A DNA stretch of 24,851 nucleotides from JBBSWA01 sp038046485 (lineage in GTDB: Archaea > Nanobdellota > Nanobdellia > Woesearchaeales > SM23-78). The translations under genes and the position numbers were made by a program. The DNA lies in contig JBBSWA010000036.1 in NCBI GenBank assembly GCA_038046485.1, forward strand, positions 1 to 24,851, in the 5' to 3' direction. The notes below the pieces were generated by a model. The model was not told the origin of the DNA. It searched no databases and worked only from the letters and a program-made list of their open reading frames with translations. Below, one piece after another: positions 7,078 to 14,865 of the stretch. Positions within the stretch are counted from its first letter, which is position 1; every line of letters starts with the position of its first letter.

Positions 7078-7182
7078 ACTTTTTTTAGGGTTCTCGTCTA
7101 TATAAAACTTACTAAAGTCGTCCTGTAGAAGGACACCTATATTAATAAACTTAATTAGCTATTATATAGTGGTGATTATAAT
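7078..7182. promoter_or_regulatory. Divergent promoters, candidate operator and Shine-Dalgarno (pair B)
   Basis: The inverted repeat GTCCT-GTAGA-AGGAC (7120-7134) lies between the leftward TATA (7097-7107) and a rightward TATA-like CTATATTAATAA (7137-7148). ATTATATAGTG at 7161-7171 is shared with pair A. Unlike most genes here, the rightward gene has a good Shine-Dalgarno, GGTGAT (7171-7176), six bases before ATG 7183. Confidence 0.5.
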
Positions 7183-8277
7183 ATGAAAAAGCTCCTATTT
7201 GCATTCACGATAAGCTTACTCTTACTTGTAGGCTGTATTCATTCACAAGAAAAAACCTCTAAGATAGAAACCATTAAAATCGGATGGATTGGCCCCTTAA
7301 CTGGTCCATCTGCTGTTTTGGGCATGGACAGCATCACAGCTGCTCAAATAGCTGTAGATGAGGTCAATGCCGCTGGAGGCATTCAAGGAAAGAAAATTGA
7401 ACTCTTCTTTGAAGATGATCAGTATATAACTAAACAAAGCCTTACAGCCTATGAAAAATTGGTCAATCAGAATAAGGTTCAAGCCATTATCATCCAAACA
7501 TACGGCGCGGTATTTGCCCTCGCTGAACGAGCTCAAAAAGACCGTGTTGTTTTATTAGATACCATGGATTGCAATACTCAACTCGTTGAATCGGGAAAGA
7601 ACACTTTTTGCCTAGCCACGGACTCGGATAGCTTAGCGGATGTTCTTGCCAACTATGCCAATACGCATTTCAAAAAAGTCGGAATCCTCGCCTTTAACAG
7701 CGATGCTTTCATGCCTTATATTCAAGAGCAATTTACTAAAACCTACACGGGAGAAGCCGTTGTTGAAAAATACGCAGCAGATGTGACTGATTTTAGAAGC
7801 ATCCTTTTAAAAATGAAAAATGAAGGAGTCGAAGCCCTTGTCTTGTTAGGGTATGATGAAACAGGAACGGCCATGAAACAAGCCTACGACCTAGAAATGA
7901 ATGTGCCCTTTCTAACCACGGGAACCCTTACCAGTCCGCCTTTGCAGGAAGCTGCTCAAGGCCATGCCGAAGGCACCGTGTTCGCTTTTTGGACGATTGA
8001 CAAGAACACGCCTGAAGCAAAGAAGTTCGATGAAACCTTTGCTGCCCGGAAAGGACGAGCGCCCATCCTGGACCTAGCGACGTATCCAACCTATGACGGG
8101 ATGAAATACTTGGCGTATGCTTTACAAAGTTCCAACCAACCCCTTGCTGAAGCTCTTGTACACGTTTCCGGATTCAAAGGCATTACTGGAGCAAGCCAGA
8201 TGGCTATGGATCGTTCGGTAAGGATCCCTGAAGGATTGTTTAGACTTGAACAAGGGAAACCTGTGAAGATACAGTAG
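7183..8277 (+). CDS. Branched-chain amino-acid-type ABC substrate-binding lipoprotein (LivK-like), copy B
   Basis: A 364-residue protein with lipoprotein signal MKKLLFAFTISLLLLVGC (lipobox LVGC). The mature part follows the type 1 periplasmic binding protein pattern: IGWIGPLTGPSAVLGMDS, AVDEVNAAGGIQGKKIELFFEDDQ, a hinge region VAVVEKY/ADVTDFRSILLKMKNEGVEALVLLGYDETG, and a late TYPTYDGMKYLAYAL. It is a distant paralogue of copy A, divergent from its own TrmB regulator. No transporter membrane or ATPase genes lie beside it, so it may serve a shared transporter encoded elsewhere or a sensor. Translation probably uses the Shine-Dalgarno six bases upstream. Confidence 0.88.
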   Translation: MKKLLFAFTISLLLLVGCIHSQEKTSKIETIKIGWIGPLTGPSAVLGMDSITAAQIAVDEVNAAGGIQGKKIELFFEDDQYITKQSLTAYEKLVNQNKVQAIIIQTYGAVFALAERAQKDRVVLLDTMDCNTQLVESGKNTFCLATDSDSLADVLANYANTHFKKVGILAFNSDAFMPYIQEQFTKTYTGEAVVEKYAADVTDFRSILLKMKNEGVEALVLLGYDETGTAMKQAYDLEMNVPFLTTGTLTSPPLQEAAQGHAEGTVFAFWTIDKNTPEAKKFDETFAARKGRAPILDLATYPTYDGMKYLAYALQSSNQPLAEALVHVSGFKGITGASQMAMDRSVRIPEGLFRLEQGKPVKIQ

Positions 8278-8315
8278 GCGAAAGAATTATATAGGAAGAT
8301 AATAGATAAATCCCT

Positions 8316-8666
8316 ATGCCCTGCAATTTTGATCAAATCATTCAGCACCTAGTTACTATTGAACAACACCTTTTGAAGGCAAAGGAACTTGTCGAACAAA
8401 AGGAAAAAGTAGACATTAGAGAAGATAAAGAAAAATTCGAAACGGCATCCAGAGCCGAGTTAGCTGAAGCTAATAAAGAATCTGAACATCTTCGTTCAGA
8501 TGTTCGTGACCCAATAACAAATGAACTCTTGGAAAAATTACTGGGGTTATTTAGGATTCGGTATTTAAGCATTGATTATTCTTCAAATAATGTTGCCGTC
8601 GTGTGTGATTGGTTTAAGAATGTGTGTTGGAAGCAAGTTAAGGAACTAGCTGAAGCTTCTAAATGA
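8316..8666 (+). CDS. Small coiled-coil hypothetical protein
   Basis: A 116-residue protein. The N-terminal two thirds (residues about 5-75) are highly charged and helical (HLLKAKELVEQKEKVDIREDKEKFETASRAELAEA in pieces), consistent with a coiled coil; the C-terminal part has LRSDVRDPITNELLEKLLGLF and two cysteines. No membrane segment or signal. It has its own TATA box (ATTATATAGG, 8287-8295) exactly 26 bases before ATG 8316, so it need not be read with the upstream binding protein. Family and function not recognised. Confidence 0.65.
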   Translation: MPCNFDQIIQHLVTIEQHLLKAKELVEQKEKVDIREDKEKFETASRAELAEANKESEHLRSDVRDPITNELLEKLLGLFRIRYLSIDYSSNNVAVVCDWFKNVCWKQVKELAEASK

Positions 8667-8682
8667 CTTCTAATTGTCTTTA

Positions 8683-9240
8683 TCATTCCCCTTCAAATTC
8701 TGTCTGGGCGTAGCACTTGAGGCCTTGTGCCTCTAATTTCTTTATGCCACCTAGATCGGGGAGATTTACAATGAAGGCACACTCGACAATTTCCCCACCT
8801 AATTTTTTCACTAATTTTGCTGCGGCCGTACAAGTTCCCCCAGTGGCACACAAGTCGTCTATAATCACGACTTTCTGCCCTTTTTCAATCGCGTCCTTGT
8901 GGATTTCGATGGTGTCGGTACCGTACTCCAATTTGTATTCTTCCTTTTCAGTTGCGGCCGGAAGCTTGCCTTTCTTTCTTACAGGAACAAAACCCTTTCC
9001 TAATAGATAAGCCAAAGCTCCACCCAGGATGAAACCTCGTGAGTCAATGCCCACGATCAGATCGATGTCCATGTCCTTGTAGCGCTTATGAAAGTCATCC
9101 ATACAGAGCTTTAAGCCAACAGGATCTTTGAGTAGCGTCGTGATATCTCTGAACATAACTCCTTTCTTGGGCCAATCGGGAACGGTGCGGATGCGCGACT
9201 TGATGGCAGACATTTTATATGTTAAACTTAATCTATTCAT
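8683..9240 (-). CDS. apt: Adenine phosphoribosyltransferase
   Basis: A 185-residue purine salvage enzyme that makes AMP from adenine and PRPP. Family blocks are VPDWPKKGVMFRDITTLL (20-37), DLIVGIDSRGFILGGALAYLLGKGFVPVRKKGKLP in adjoining segments, EEYKLEYGTD and the PRPP-binding loop VVIIDDLCATGGT (124-136). An internal ATG at 9213 (MSAIKSRIRTVP) matches the usual family N-terminus better than the longer start at 9240; no Shine-Dalgarno decides between them. The gene begins nine bases after the surface-protein stop on the same strand and may be co-transcribed with it. Confidence 0.93.
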   Translation of the reverse strand: MNRLSLTYKMSAIKSRIRTVPDWPKKGVMFRDITTLLKDPVGLKLCMDDFHKRYKDMDIDLIVGIDSRGFILGGALAYLLGKGFVPVRKKGKLPAATEKEEYKLEYGTDTIEIHKDAIEKGQKVVIIDDLCATGGTCTAAAKLVKKLGGEIVECAFIVNLPDLGGIKKLEAQGLKCYAQTEFEGE

Positions 9241-9249
9241 AAAACTTAT

Positions 9250-12200
9250 CTAGAACGGTCTTTTCTTCTTGGAAAAGGCATAAAAGACTAAGTAACCAAG
9301 GACAATGACCACAACAAGTGATATCACCCACATGAGCCAATTTGCCCCTTCCGATGCGCTTGGTAGGGTTGATTGTGAAATTGGTTTCGTTTCTACGATG
9401 GCATTTTTTGGCACTTCTGCGGCTTTGCCAGCCTTAGCTGCTGGTTGAACCGTAGTTCCTTTCGGTTTGGATGTAATGGGCTCTATCTTCTTTTGTTCGA
9501 CTTCATTTATAGGGGTTTCGACGATTTCTTTATGCCCTGCTGTAATGGCAAACGTGCTGAACCCAGGCGTCTCTGCTTCGTAAACGACATGAGTCTCTGT
9601 TTCTTCTACCTTATTTGTGGGCAACTCTTTCCAACCATCCTTTTCCAACCGGCGCATTGCAACGGTCTCTGCTGGCAAGCTGTTCTCCCCCAGCCAACTC
9701 TTATCCACTTGGAAACGGATCTTTGCACTTGCAATATCTTTATCTTCAATGTTCATCTTGTTGATCATAATGTACTTATACACTTGCCCCTGCTCGATCG
9801 CTGGACTGGAGGGTGTGACAAAGAGTTTGTTCACCATGATTTTGACGTCCTTTACGTTCTTGGTTGGTACAATTGTGACCGAAGTTACAGATGTCGCCTC
9901 CGTATTGCTGATCTGAATCGTGGCTTTTTCTCCGTTGCTCACGCTCGCTGCACTACCAGAGCTGCTGCCCGATCCGCCTCCTCCAGAGCCTCCTCCTTTA
10001 GTTATATCAAAGAATTCAGTTGCTAAATTAATCTCGTTTCCAACTGCGTCTTGGCAACGGATGAATATCCGGTGAATACCGTTATCCAACTCTTTCTCTA
10101 CTTTGTGTGTGGTTCCGCCTGTTGTATCGAATAAGGTCATGCTACCAAAGGAAGCGTCAAAGTCTACTTTATATCGGCAGGTACTAGCTGTGTCTGTTGT
10201 GAAACTAACCGTGGCTTTACTCTTGTCCGTCGTTGCTTTAATCGAACCCCCTCCTGCTGCTACAGGCACTGTATTGTCAATTTGGAAGGTGGTGTCATTC
10301 CCTAAGATAGCGGGACTGTTGATGCTAAGCGTGTTCAAGTTGGTATCGTTGTAAGTGAGCGTAGCATTGACGGTTACGTTTCCATCGTATGTCGCCGTAT
10401 TTCTTGTCACGACAAACGTCAGCGAGGCCGTTGCTCCACCCGCTACGGTTGTAACACTATCATTTCGTGTCACATTAAGCCCTGTAATAATCGTACTGGT
10501 TTGATTCATACGGAAAACAAGCGAATTATTCGTCACATTCGAAGCTGCACTCACATCGGCAATGGCCTCTCCAAAGTTCCTAATCCCGACGAAGATTGTA
10601 CTCACGCCCGTTCCAAGGATGAATGGAGAACCTGTGAGTTGTGTGATGCTTATATTTGCGGCTTGTTGGACGTAGAGCGTTCCGTTCACGGCTGCGCCAT
10701 TGGGATCGGTTATGTTTTGATTGCTTAAGCTGTCGTTCGCAAGAGGGAAGCCGAGGGCGTATGCTATGTTAAACGTTCCGTTTTGTGCACGGTTCAATAC
10801 ACCGACCGTGAAGGTGTAGTTGCTTTGATTACCACTGCCATTTATGAGGGTATTGCCGCTTACAGCGGATATACTGAAGTTACTGGTGTAATCTGTGCTT
10901 CCGATGAAGAAGCGCAAGTCGGCTGTGTTCACCGTAATGTTTGCAATGGTTTCTCCCGTGTTATTTATTGTCACGTTGATCGTAAAGGACTGGTTCTGGC
11001 TTACGTTCGCTGGAGGTGCCCGGATTCGGTCGATGGCTATGCTGGCACGAGTCTGGATAGTAGTCGTGCCATTAACTGCCGGACCATTGGTATCTGTGAT
11101 GTTCTCATTGCTGTTGCTGTCGTTTGCTGCTGGGAAGCCTGAAGCTATTGTTATGATAAGGTTTCCAGTATTCGCGTTTATACTTGTCAAAATCTGGAAG
11201 GTGAGATTACTCTGATTCCCGCTTCCGTTCACGATATTAGGGCCGGTGACGCGGCTCACAGTGTAGTTACTCGTGACGTCTGTGCTGCCGATGAAGAGTC
11301 GTACGTCGTTGGTCATATTGGACGAAATGTTGGCAATGGCTTCACCGGTGTTGTTGATGCTGAGATTAGCGTAGAAGGTCTGATTCTGGCTGACTCGGGC
11401 GGGTATGCCAAAGAACTTATCAATCGCGATACTCGCCTTGGTCTGCGCCGTGATGGTGAGGTTTACTGTAGGCCCGTTTGTGTCTGTTACGTTCTGGTTG
11501 TTGTTGCTGTCATTCGCGAGGGGGAAGCCTGTGGCGTAGGTAATTATAAGGCTGCCCGTGTTGGCTGAGTTGCTGGCTGTGACGCTGAAGTTAAATACGC
11601 TCTGATTGTTGCTCCCATTGATATGGTTCGGACCTGCTACCCCGTTTAGGGTGTAGTTGTTGGTTACGTCGGTACTGCCGATGAAAAAGCGCAAGTCGGC
11701 TGTGTTTACCGTGACGTTGGCTATTGCTCCGCCCGTATTATTGATGGATACGTTGACTTGGAAGGTTTGGTTCTGGCTTATCGTGGCTGGGGATCTGAAT
11801 ACCCGGTCGATCGCAATACTCGCCCGCGTTTCGAGCGTCGGAGTCGCGTTCACCGCAGGACCATCAGGATCTGTAACATTCTGATTGCTCAAGCTATCAT
11901 TGGCTAAGGGGAAGCCTGTGGCGTAGGTAATTATAAGGCTGCCCGTATTGGCTGAGTTACTGGTTGTGACGCTGAAGTTATAGAAAGACTGGTTGTTGCT
12001 GCCGTTAATCAATGCTCCACCGGCTACTCCGTTCAGGGTGAAATTGCTTGTTACGTCCGTGGAGCCAATGAAGAAGCGTAGGTCGCCTGTGTTTACCGTG
12101 ACGTTCGCAATTGTCTCACCTGTATTGTTTAACGATACGTTGACTTGGAATGTTTGGTTCTGGCTGATTCGGATTGGTACACCGAAGACTCTGTCAATGC

Positions 12201-13524
12201 GAACTGCTGCGCGGGTTTGTACTGTTGTCGTCGCATTAACGGCTGGACCGTCAGGGTCGGTTATGTTCTGGTTGCTCAAGCTATCGTTCGCGGCGGGGAA
12301 GCCTGAAGCTATTGTTATGATGAGGCTGCCTGTGTTGGCGTTGACGCTGGTTAAGATCTGGAAGGTGAGGTTGGTCTGATTATTACTGCCATTCACAATA
12401 GCATCACCCGTTACCCTACTAACTGTGTAATTACTCGACACATCCGTAGCACCGATAAAGAACCGCAAGTCGCCAGTCATATTAGAGCTGATGTTGGCGA
12501 TGGTTTCTCCGGTATTATTAATACTCAAGTTGGTATAGAAGGTCTGATTCTGGCTGACTCGGGCGGGTATGCCAAAGAACTTATCAATCGCGATACTCGC
12601 TCGTGTCTGTACGGTCGTGGTTCCGTTTACGGCTGCTCCGTCTACGTCCGTAATGTTTTGGTTGTTGTTGCTGTCGTTGGCGTCGGGTTTGCCGTAGGCT
12701 ATGCTGAAGATGAGGCTGCTGGTCACGTTGGCGTTGATGCTGGCTTGGATGGTGAAGGTGAAGTTGGACTGATTGTTGCTTCCATTTACAATGCTCTGTC
12801 CGGTTACGGCGCTGACGGTGTAGTTGCTGGTTACATCGGTGCTGCCGCTGAAGAGTCGTAAGTCTCCTGTTTTTACGCTGATGTTGGCAATGGCTTCACC
12901 GGTGTTGTTGATGCTGAGGTTAGCGTAGAAGGTCTGATTCTGGCTGACTCTAGCCGGTATACCAAAGAACTTATCAATCGCGATACTCGCCTTGGTTTCA
13001 GCTGTCCAGCTGTCACCAAATCTAAAGCCGATGTCTGTCGTGTTAGCCCCACTGTTGCTGATGGTGCTGTTGGAAGCCGAAACCGATGCGTTTATTGATA
13101 TAGTACCTGTGACGATGGCACTATTGGAGACGTTGACCAGGAACCGAACGTAACTCGTGTTCCCACCGAGGGCAGAACCGTTGATTATGATCGGTGTTGT
13201 ATTTTGGAGGCTTATGGTGTAGTTGCTCGTCACGTTGAACGAGACGTTCGAGTTTACGAAGAAGAATAAGGTAACATTTGTGATGTTGACGTTCTCGGAA
13301 TCTGTGCCGAGGGCCTGCGTATTCGCAATCTTCACATCTATAATAATACTCGTCTGGTTTTGGCTTACCTTTGTCTGAGCAGTGACAATTTCGGTGGCGT
13401 TCACGGAAAAATTCGCTAAGGCTTCTGCCGGCCATGCACCTAGAATTACTAAAAAACCTAATAAGAACAAAACCCTCCAAACTCTGCCTCTCCCATTTAC
13501 AGATTTAAGCCCTTCTCTAGACAT
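9250..13524 (-). CDS. Giant repeat-rich surface glycoprotein with PGF-pre-PGF domain
   Basis: A 1424-residue secreted protein. A signal peptide (hydrophobic 18-30, cleavage likely after AEALA at 37) is followed by a divergent first module, six tandem ~130-residue modules (177-953), a seventh divergent module, a beta domain (about 1080-1170), a Gly/Ser linker, a PGF-pre-PGF domain (about 1200-1330, ending ETPGFSTFAITAG), a Pro/Lys-rich stretch and a C-terminal membrane helix (about 1395-1417) with basic tail KKKRPF. The modules look like CARDB-type beta sandwiches (VSQNQTF...N-SINNTGE) and have about a dozen N-x-S/T sequons each, so heavy N-glycosylation is expected. Likely a cell-surface or S-layer-associated stalk protein. 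The TATA run at 13539-13560 gives a leaderless start. Confidence 0.9.
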   Translation of the reverse strand: MSREGLKSVNGRGRVWRVLFLLGFLVILGAWPAEALANFSVNATEIVTAQTKVSQNQTSIIIDVKIANTQALGTDSENVNITNVTLFFFVNSNVSFNVTSNYTISLQNTTPIIINGSALGGNTSYVRFLVNVSNSAIVTGTISINASVSASNSTISNSGANTTDIGFRFGDSWTAETKASIAIDKFFGIPARVSQNQTFYANLSINNTGEAIANISVKTGDLRLFSGSTDVTSNYTVSAVTGQSIVNGSNNQSNFTFTIQASINANVTSSLIFSIAYGKPDANDSNNNQNITDVDGAAVNGTTTVQTRASIAIDKFFGIPARVSQNQTFYTNLSINNTGETIANISSNMTGDLRFFIGATDVSSNYTVSRVTGDAIVNGSNNQTNLTFQILTSVNANTGSLIITIASGFPAANDSLSNQNITDPDGPAVNATTTVQTRAAVRIDRVFGVPIRISQNQTFQVNVSLNNTGETIANVTVNTGDLRFFIGSTDVTSNFTLNGVAGGALINGSNNQSFYNFSVTTSNSANTGSLIITYATGFPLANDSLSNQNVTDPDGPAVNATPTLETRASIAIDRVFRSPATISQNQTFQVNVSINNTGGAIANVTVNTADLRFFIGSTDVTNNYTLNGVAGPNHINGSNNQSVFNFSVTASNSANTGSLIITYATGFPLANDSNNNQNVTDTNGPTVNLTITAQTKASIAIDKFFGIPARVSQNQTFYANLSINNTGEAIANISSNMTNDVRLFIGSTDVTSNYTVSRVTGPNIVNGSGNQSNLTFQILTSINANTGNLIITIASGFPAANDSNSNENITDTNGPAVNGTTTIQTRASIAIDRIRAPPANVSQNQSFTINVTINNTGETIANITVNTADLRFFIGSTDYTSNFSISAVSGNTLINGSGNQSNYTFTVGVLNRAQNGTFNIAYALGFPLANDSLSNQNITDPNGAAVNGTLYVQQAANISITQLTGSPFILGTGVSTIFVGIRNFGEAIADVSAASNVTNNSLVFRMNQTSTIITGLNVTRNDSVTTVAGGATASLTFVVTRNTATYDGNVTVNATLTYNDTNLNTLSINSPAILGNDTTFQIDNTVPVAAGGGSIKATTDKSKATVSFTTDTASTCRYKVDFDASFGSMTLFDTTGGTTHKVEKELDNGIHRIFIRCQDAVGNEINLATEFFDITKGGGSGGGGSGSSSGSAASVSNGEKATIQISNTEATSVTSVTIVPTKNVKDVKIMVNKLFVTPSSPAIEQGQVYKYIMINKMNIEDKDIASAKIRFQVDKSWLGENSLPAETVAMRRLEKDGWKELPTNKVEETETHVVYEAETPGFSTFAITAGHKEIVETPINEVEQKKIEPITSKPKGTTVQPAAKAGKAAEVPKNAIVETKPISQSTLPSASEGANWLMWVISLVVVIVLGYLVFYAFSKKKRPF
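10666..12996 (-). repeat. Six tandem ~390-bp coding repeats in the surface protein gene
   Basis: Module boundaries, from first to last in the protein: 12996-12607, 12606-12217, 12216-11830, 11829-11443, 11442-11053 and 11052-10666 (129 or 130 codons each). Each starts T(K/R)A and ends near AVNGTT. Modules 1 and 5 share 40 identical residues at their start, with only about five base changes over about 116 bp. Modules 2 and 5 share at least 60 identical bases there, and modules 3 and 4 share a near-identical block near their ends. Confidence 0.9.
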
Positions 13525-13538
13525 TTAAGTTACACCAC

Positions 13539-13560
13539 ATTATAATATATATATATATAG
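13539..13560 (-). promoter_or_regulatory. Promoter of the surface protein gene
   Basis: An uninterrupted AT run (alternating TA) is centred 26 bases upstream of ATG 13524, the standard distance for a leaderless archaeal start. Confidence 0.6.
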
Positions 13561-13594
13561 CATGAGTAGTGCTTATAAATATTGTGTTTTTTAA

Positions 13595-13756
13595 GGCTCT
13601 GTAGAAAGTCTTCTCGCTTCGCTCGAGTAGCAGCTGTTCGCAGCTTAATGTTATAGTTCAAGGTCGACATTCCCCGGATGGACACCCCCTTGTCGACAAC
13701 TTGTACTCCAAAAAGACTGCTCACCTGAAGCTGCTACTGCGACTTTCTACAGAGCC
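13595..13756. mobile_element. 162-bp MITE-like non-autonomous element
   Basis: Perfect 16-bp terminal inverted repeats GGCTCTGTAGAAAGTC (13595-13610 and complement at 13741-13756) enclose a non-coding 130-bp core. Further in, AGTAGCAGCT (13626-13635) pairs with AGCTGCTACT near the right end, and two GTCGAC sites lie in the middle. The element is flanked on both sides by the identical 9-bp GTTTTTTAA (13586-13594 and 13757-13765), a target duplication. It fills most of the 336-bp gap between the surface protein and the DoxX-like gene. No transposase with these ends is in the window. Confidence 0.85.
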
Positions 13757-13860
13757 GTTTTTTAAGCTCTATGCATTTTTTTCTTATTAACTATTCCTCT
13801 TTAGGAGTTATTAATATACTGCGCCAAAAAACTTATAAGGCCTTGTACATCGATGGAAAT

Positions 13861-14859
13861 ATGCGCCGAGACCTTCTACTGGTACTTTTCTTGCTTTCTA
13901 TTCTTCCTTTCGTTGCTGCTCACTCTGTTTACGTCTTAGACCCCCAGACAGTCCATGACAATATGGGAAGAGATGATCTGTATGTGACTTCAGCCCTTGC
14001 TCAACCCATTACCTGGATTTGTGCAGTTGGCATCTTGATTCTTATCCTTATTCTTCGTCATGCTGCCCTTTCCTATAAACCCTTTGTCTCTTACATGAGT
14101 CGGTGCGTTCGACAACTCGAAGGTTACAAAGACCTTACGCCTTGGATGCTTCGCCTTAGTCTAGGCATTGCACTCATCGGAGGAGGTGTTGGCGGCTTTT
14201 TCATCAGTCCAACCCTTCCTTTTTCGTATTTATCCCTATTGCAAACAGCCTTGGGCTTTGTCTTTCTCCTGGGCTTTGGTGTACGCATTGCTTCTGTCCT
14301 TACTCTTGGACTCTTCCTATATGGTCTTAGTGTTTATCCTGAGCTTTACGGAAACCTTGAACTGATCGGAGCCACCCTTGCCTTACTTTTGCTTGGTAGT
14401 GGGAAACCCGGTCTAGATGATATTACCCAACTGCATTGGTGGAGGCACTCGGCTCGCTGGCTCAAGGCCCATCAAGGATATGCTAGCTTTATTCTGCGTT
14501 TTTTCCTAGGCATTACCTTCATCTTCCTTGCCTTTCATGAGAAATTCTTAAATCCCCACCTTACGGAAGCGGTGGTCAATCAATATCAATTGACTCGCTT
14601 TGTTCCGGTAGCACCTAATATATGGGTAGTTGGTGCCGGCCTTGTTGAACTTACCTTGGGTTTACTGCTGCTTTTTGGGTTTTATACCCGCACCACAGCC
14701 ACACTTTCCTTTGCCTTCATCGGCCTTACCCTATTCTACTTTGGCGAGAGCGTCACCAGCCATGTCACCTTGTTTGGCATCTTATCTGTTATTAATGTGC
14801 TCGGAGCTGGACGATACAGCCTGGATCACTACCTTAAGAAGAGGCATTTTGTTCTGTGA
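13861..14859 (+). CDS. DoxX-like multi-pass membrane protein
   Basis: About 332 residues when started at ATG 13861 (MRRDLLLVLFLLSILPFVAAHS, a signal-like first helix). A TATA box (ACTTATAAGG, 13830-13839) lies 26 bases upstream of this ATG, whereas the longer frame from 13771 begins next to the MITE. Two related hydrophobic halves are visible: WMLRLSLGIALIGGGVGGFF... and FILRFFLGITFIFLAFHEKFLNP... with VELTLGLLLLFGFYTRTTA, the pattern of DoxX/SURF4-type four-helix units. Family members are linked to oxidative or thiol stress and terminal oxidases, but the role here is unknown. Convergent with the aIF2-gamma gene. Confidence 0.75.
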   Translation: MRRDLLLVLFLLSILPFVAAHSVYVLDPQTVHDNMGRDDLYVTSALAQPITWICAVGILILILILRHAALSYKPFVSYMSRCVRQLEGYKDLTPWMLRLSLGIALIGGGVGGFFISPTLPFSYLSLLQTALGFVFLLGFGVRIASVLTLGLFLYGLSVYPELYGNLELIGATLALLLLGSGKPGLDDITQLHWWRHSARWLKAHQGYASFILRFFLGITFIFLAFHEKFLNPHLTEAVVNQYQLTRFVPVAPNIWVVGAGLVELTLGLLLLFGFYTRTTATLSFAFIGLTLFYFGESVTSHVTLFGILSVINVLGAGRYSLDHYLKKRHFVL

Positions 14860-14865
14860 ATCAAA

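Noticed and set aside
9445..12861. Several plus-strand open frames of 67-193 codons opposite the surface-protein gene
   Set aside because: They are mirror frames of a repetitive, compositionally biased gene on the other strand, start and stop at unrelated places in each repeat, and have no promoters or family motifs.
13530..13724. Minus-strand 64-codon frame across the MITE
   Set aside because: It runs through a terminal repeat, non-coding core and the surface-gene promoter; no coding signal.
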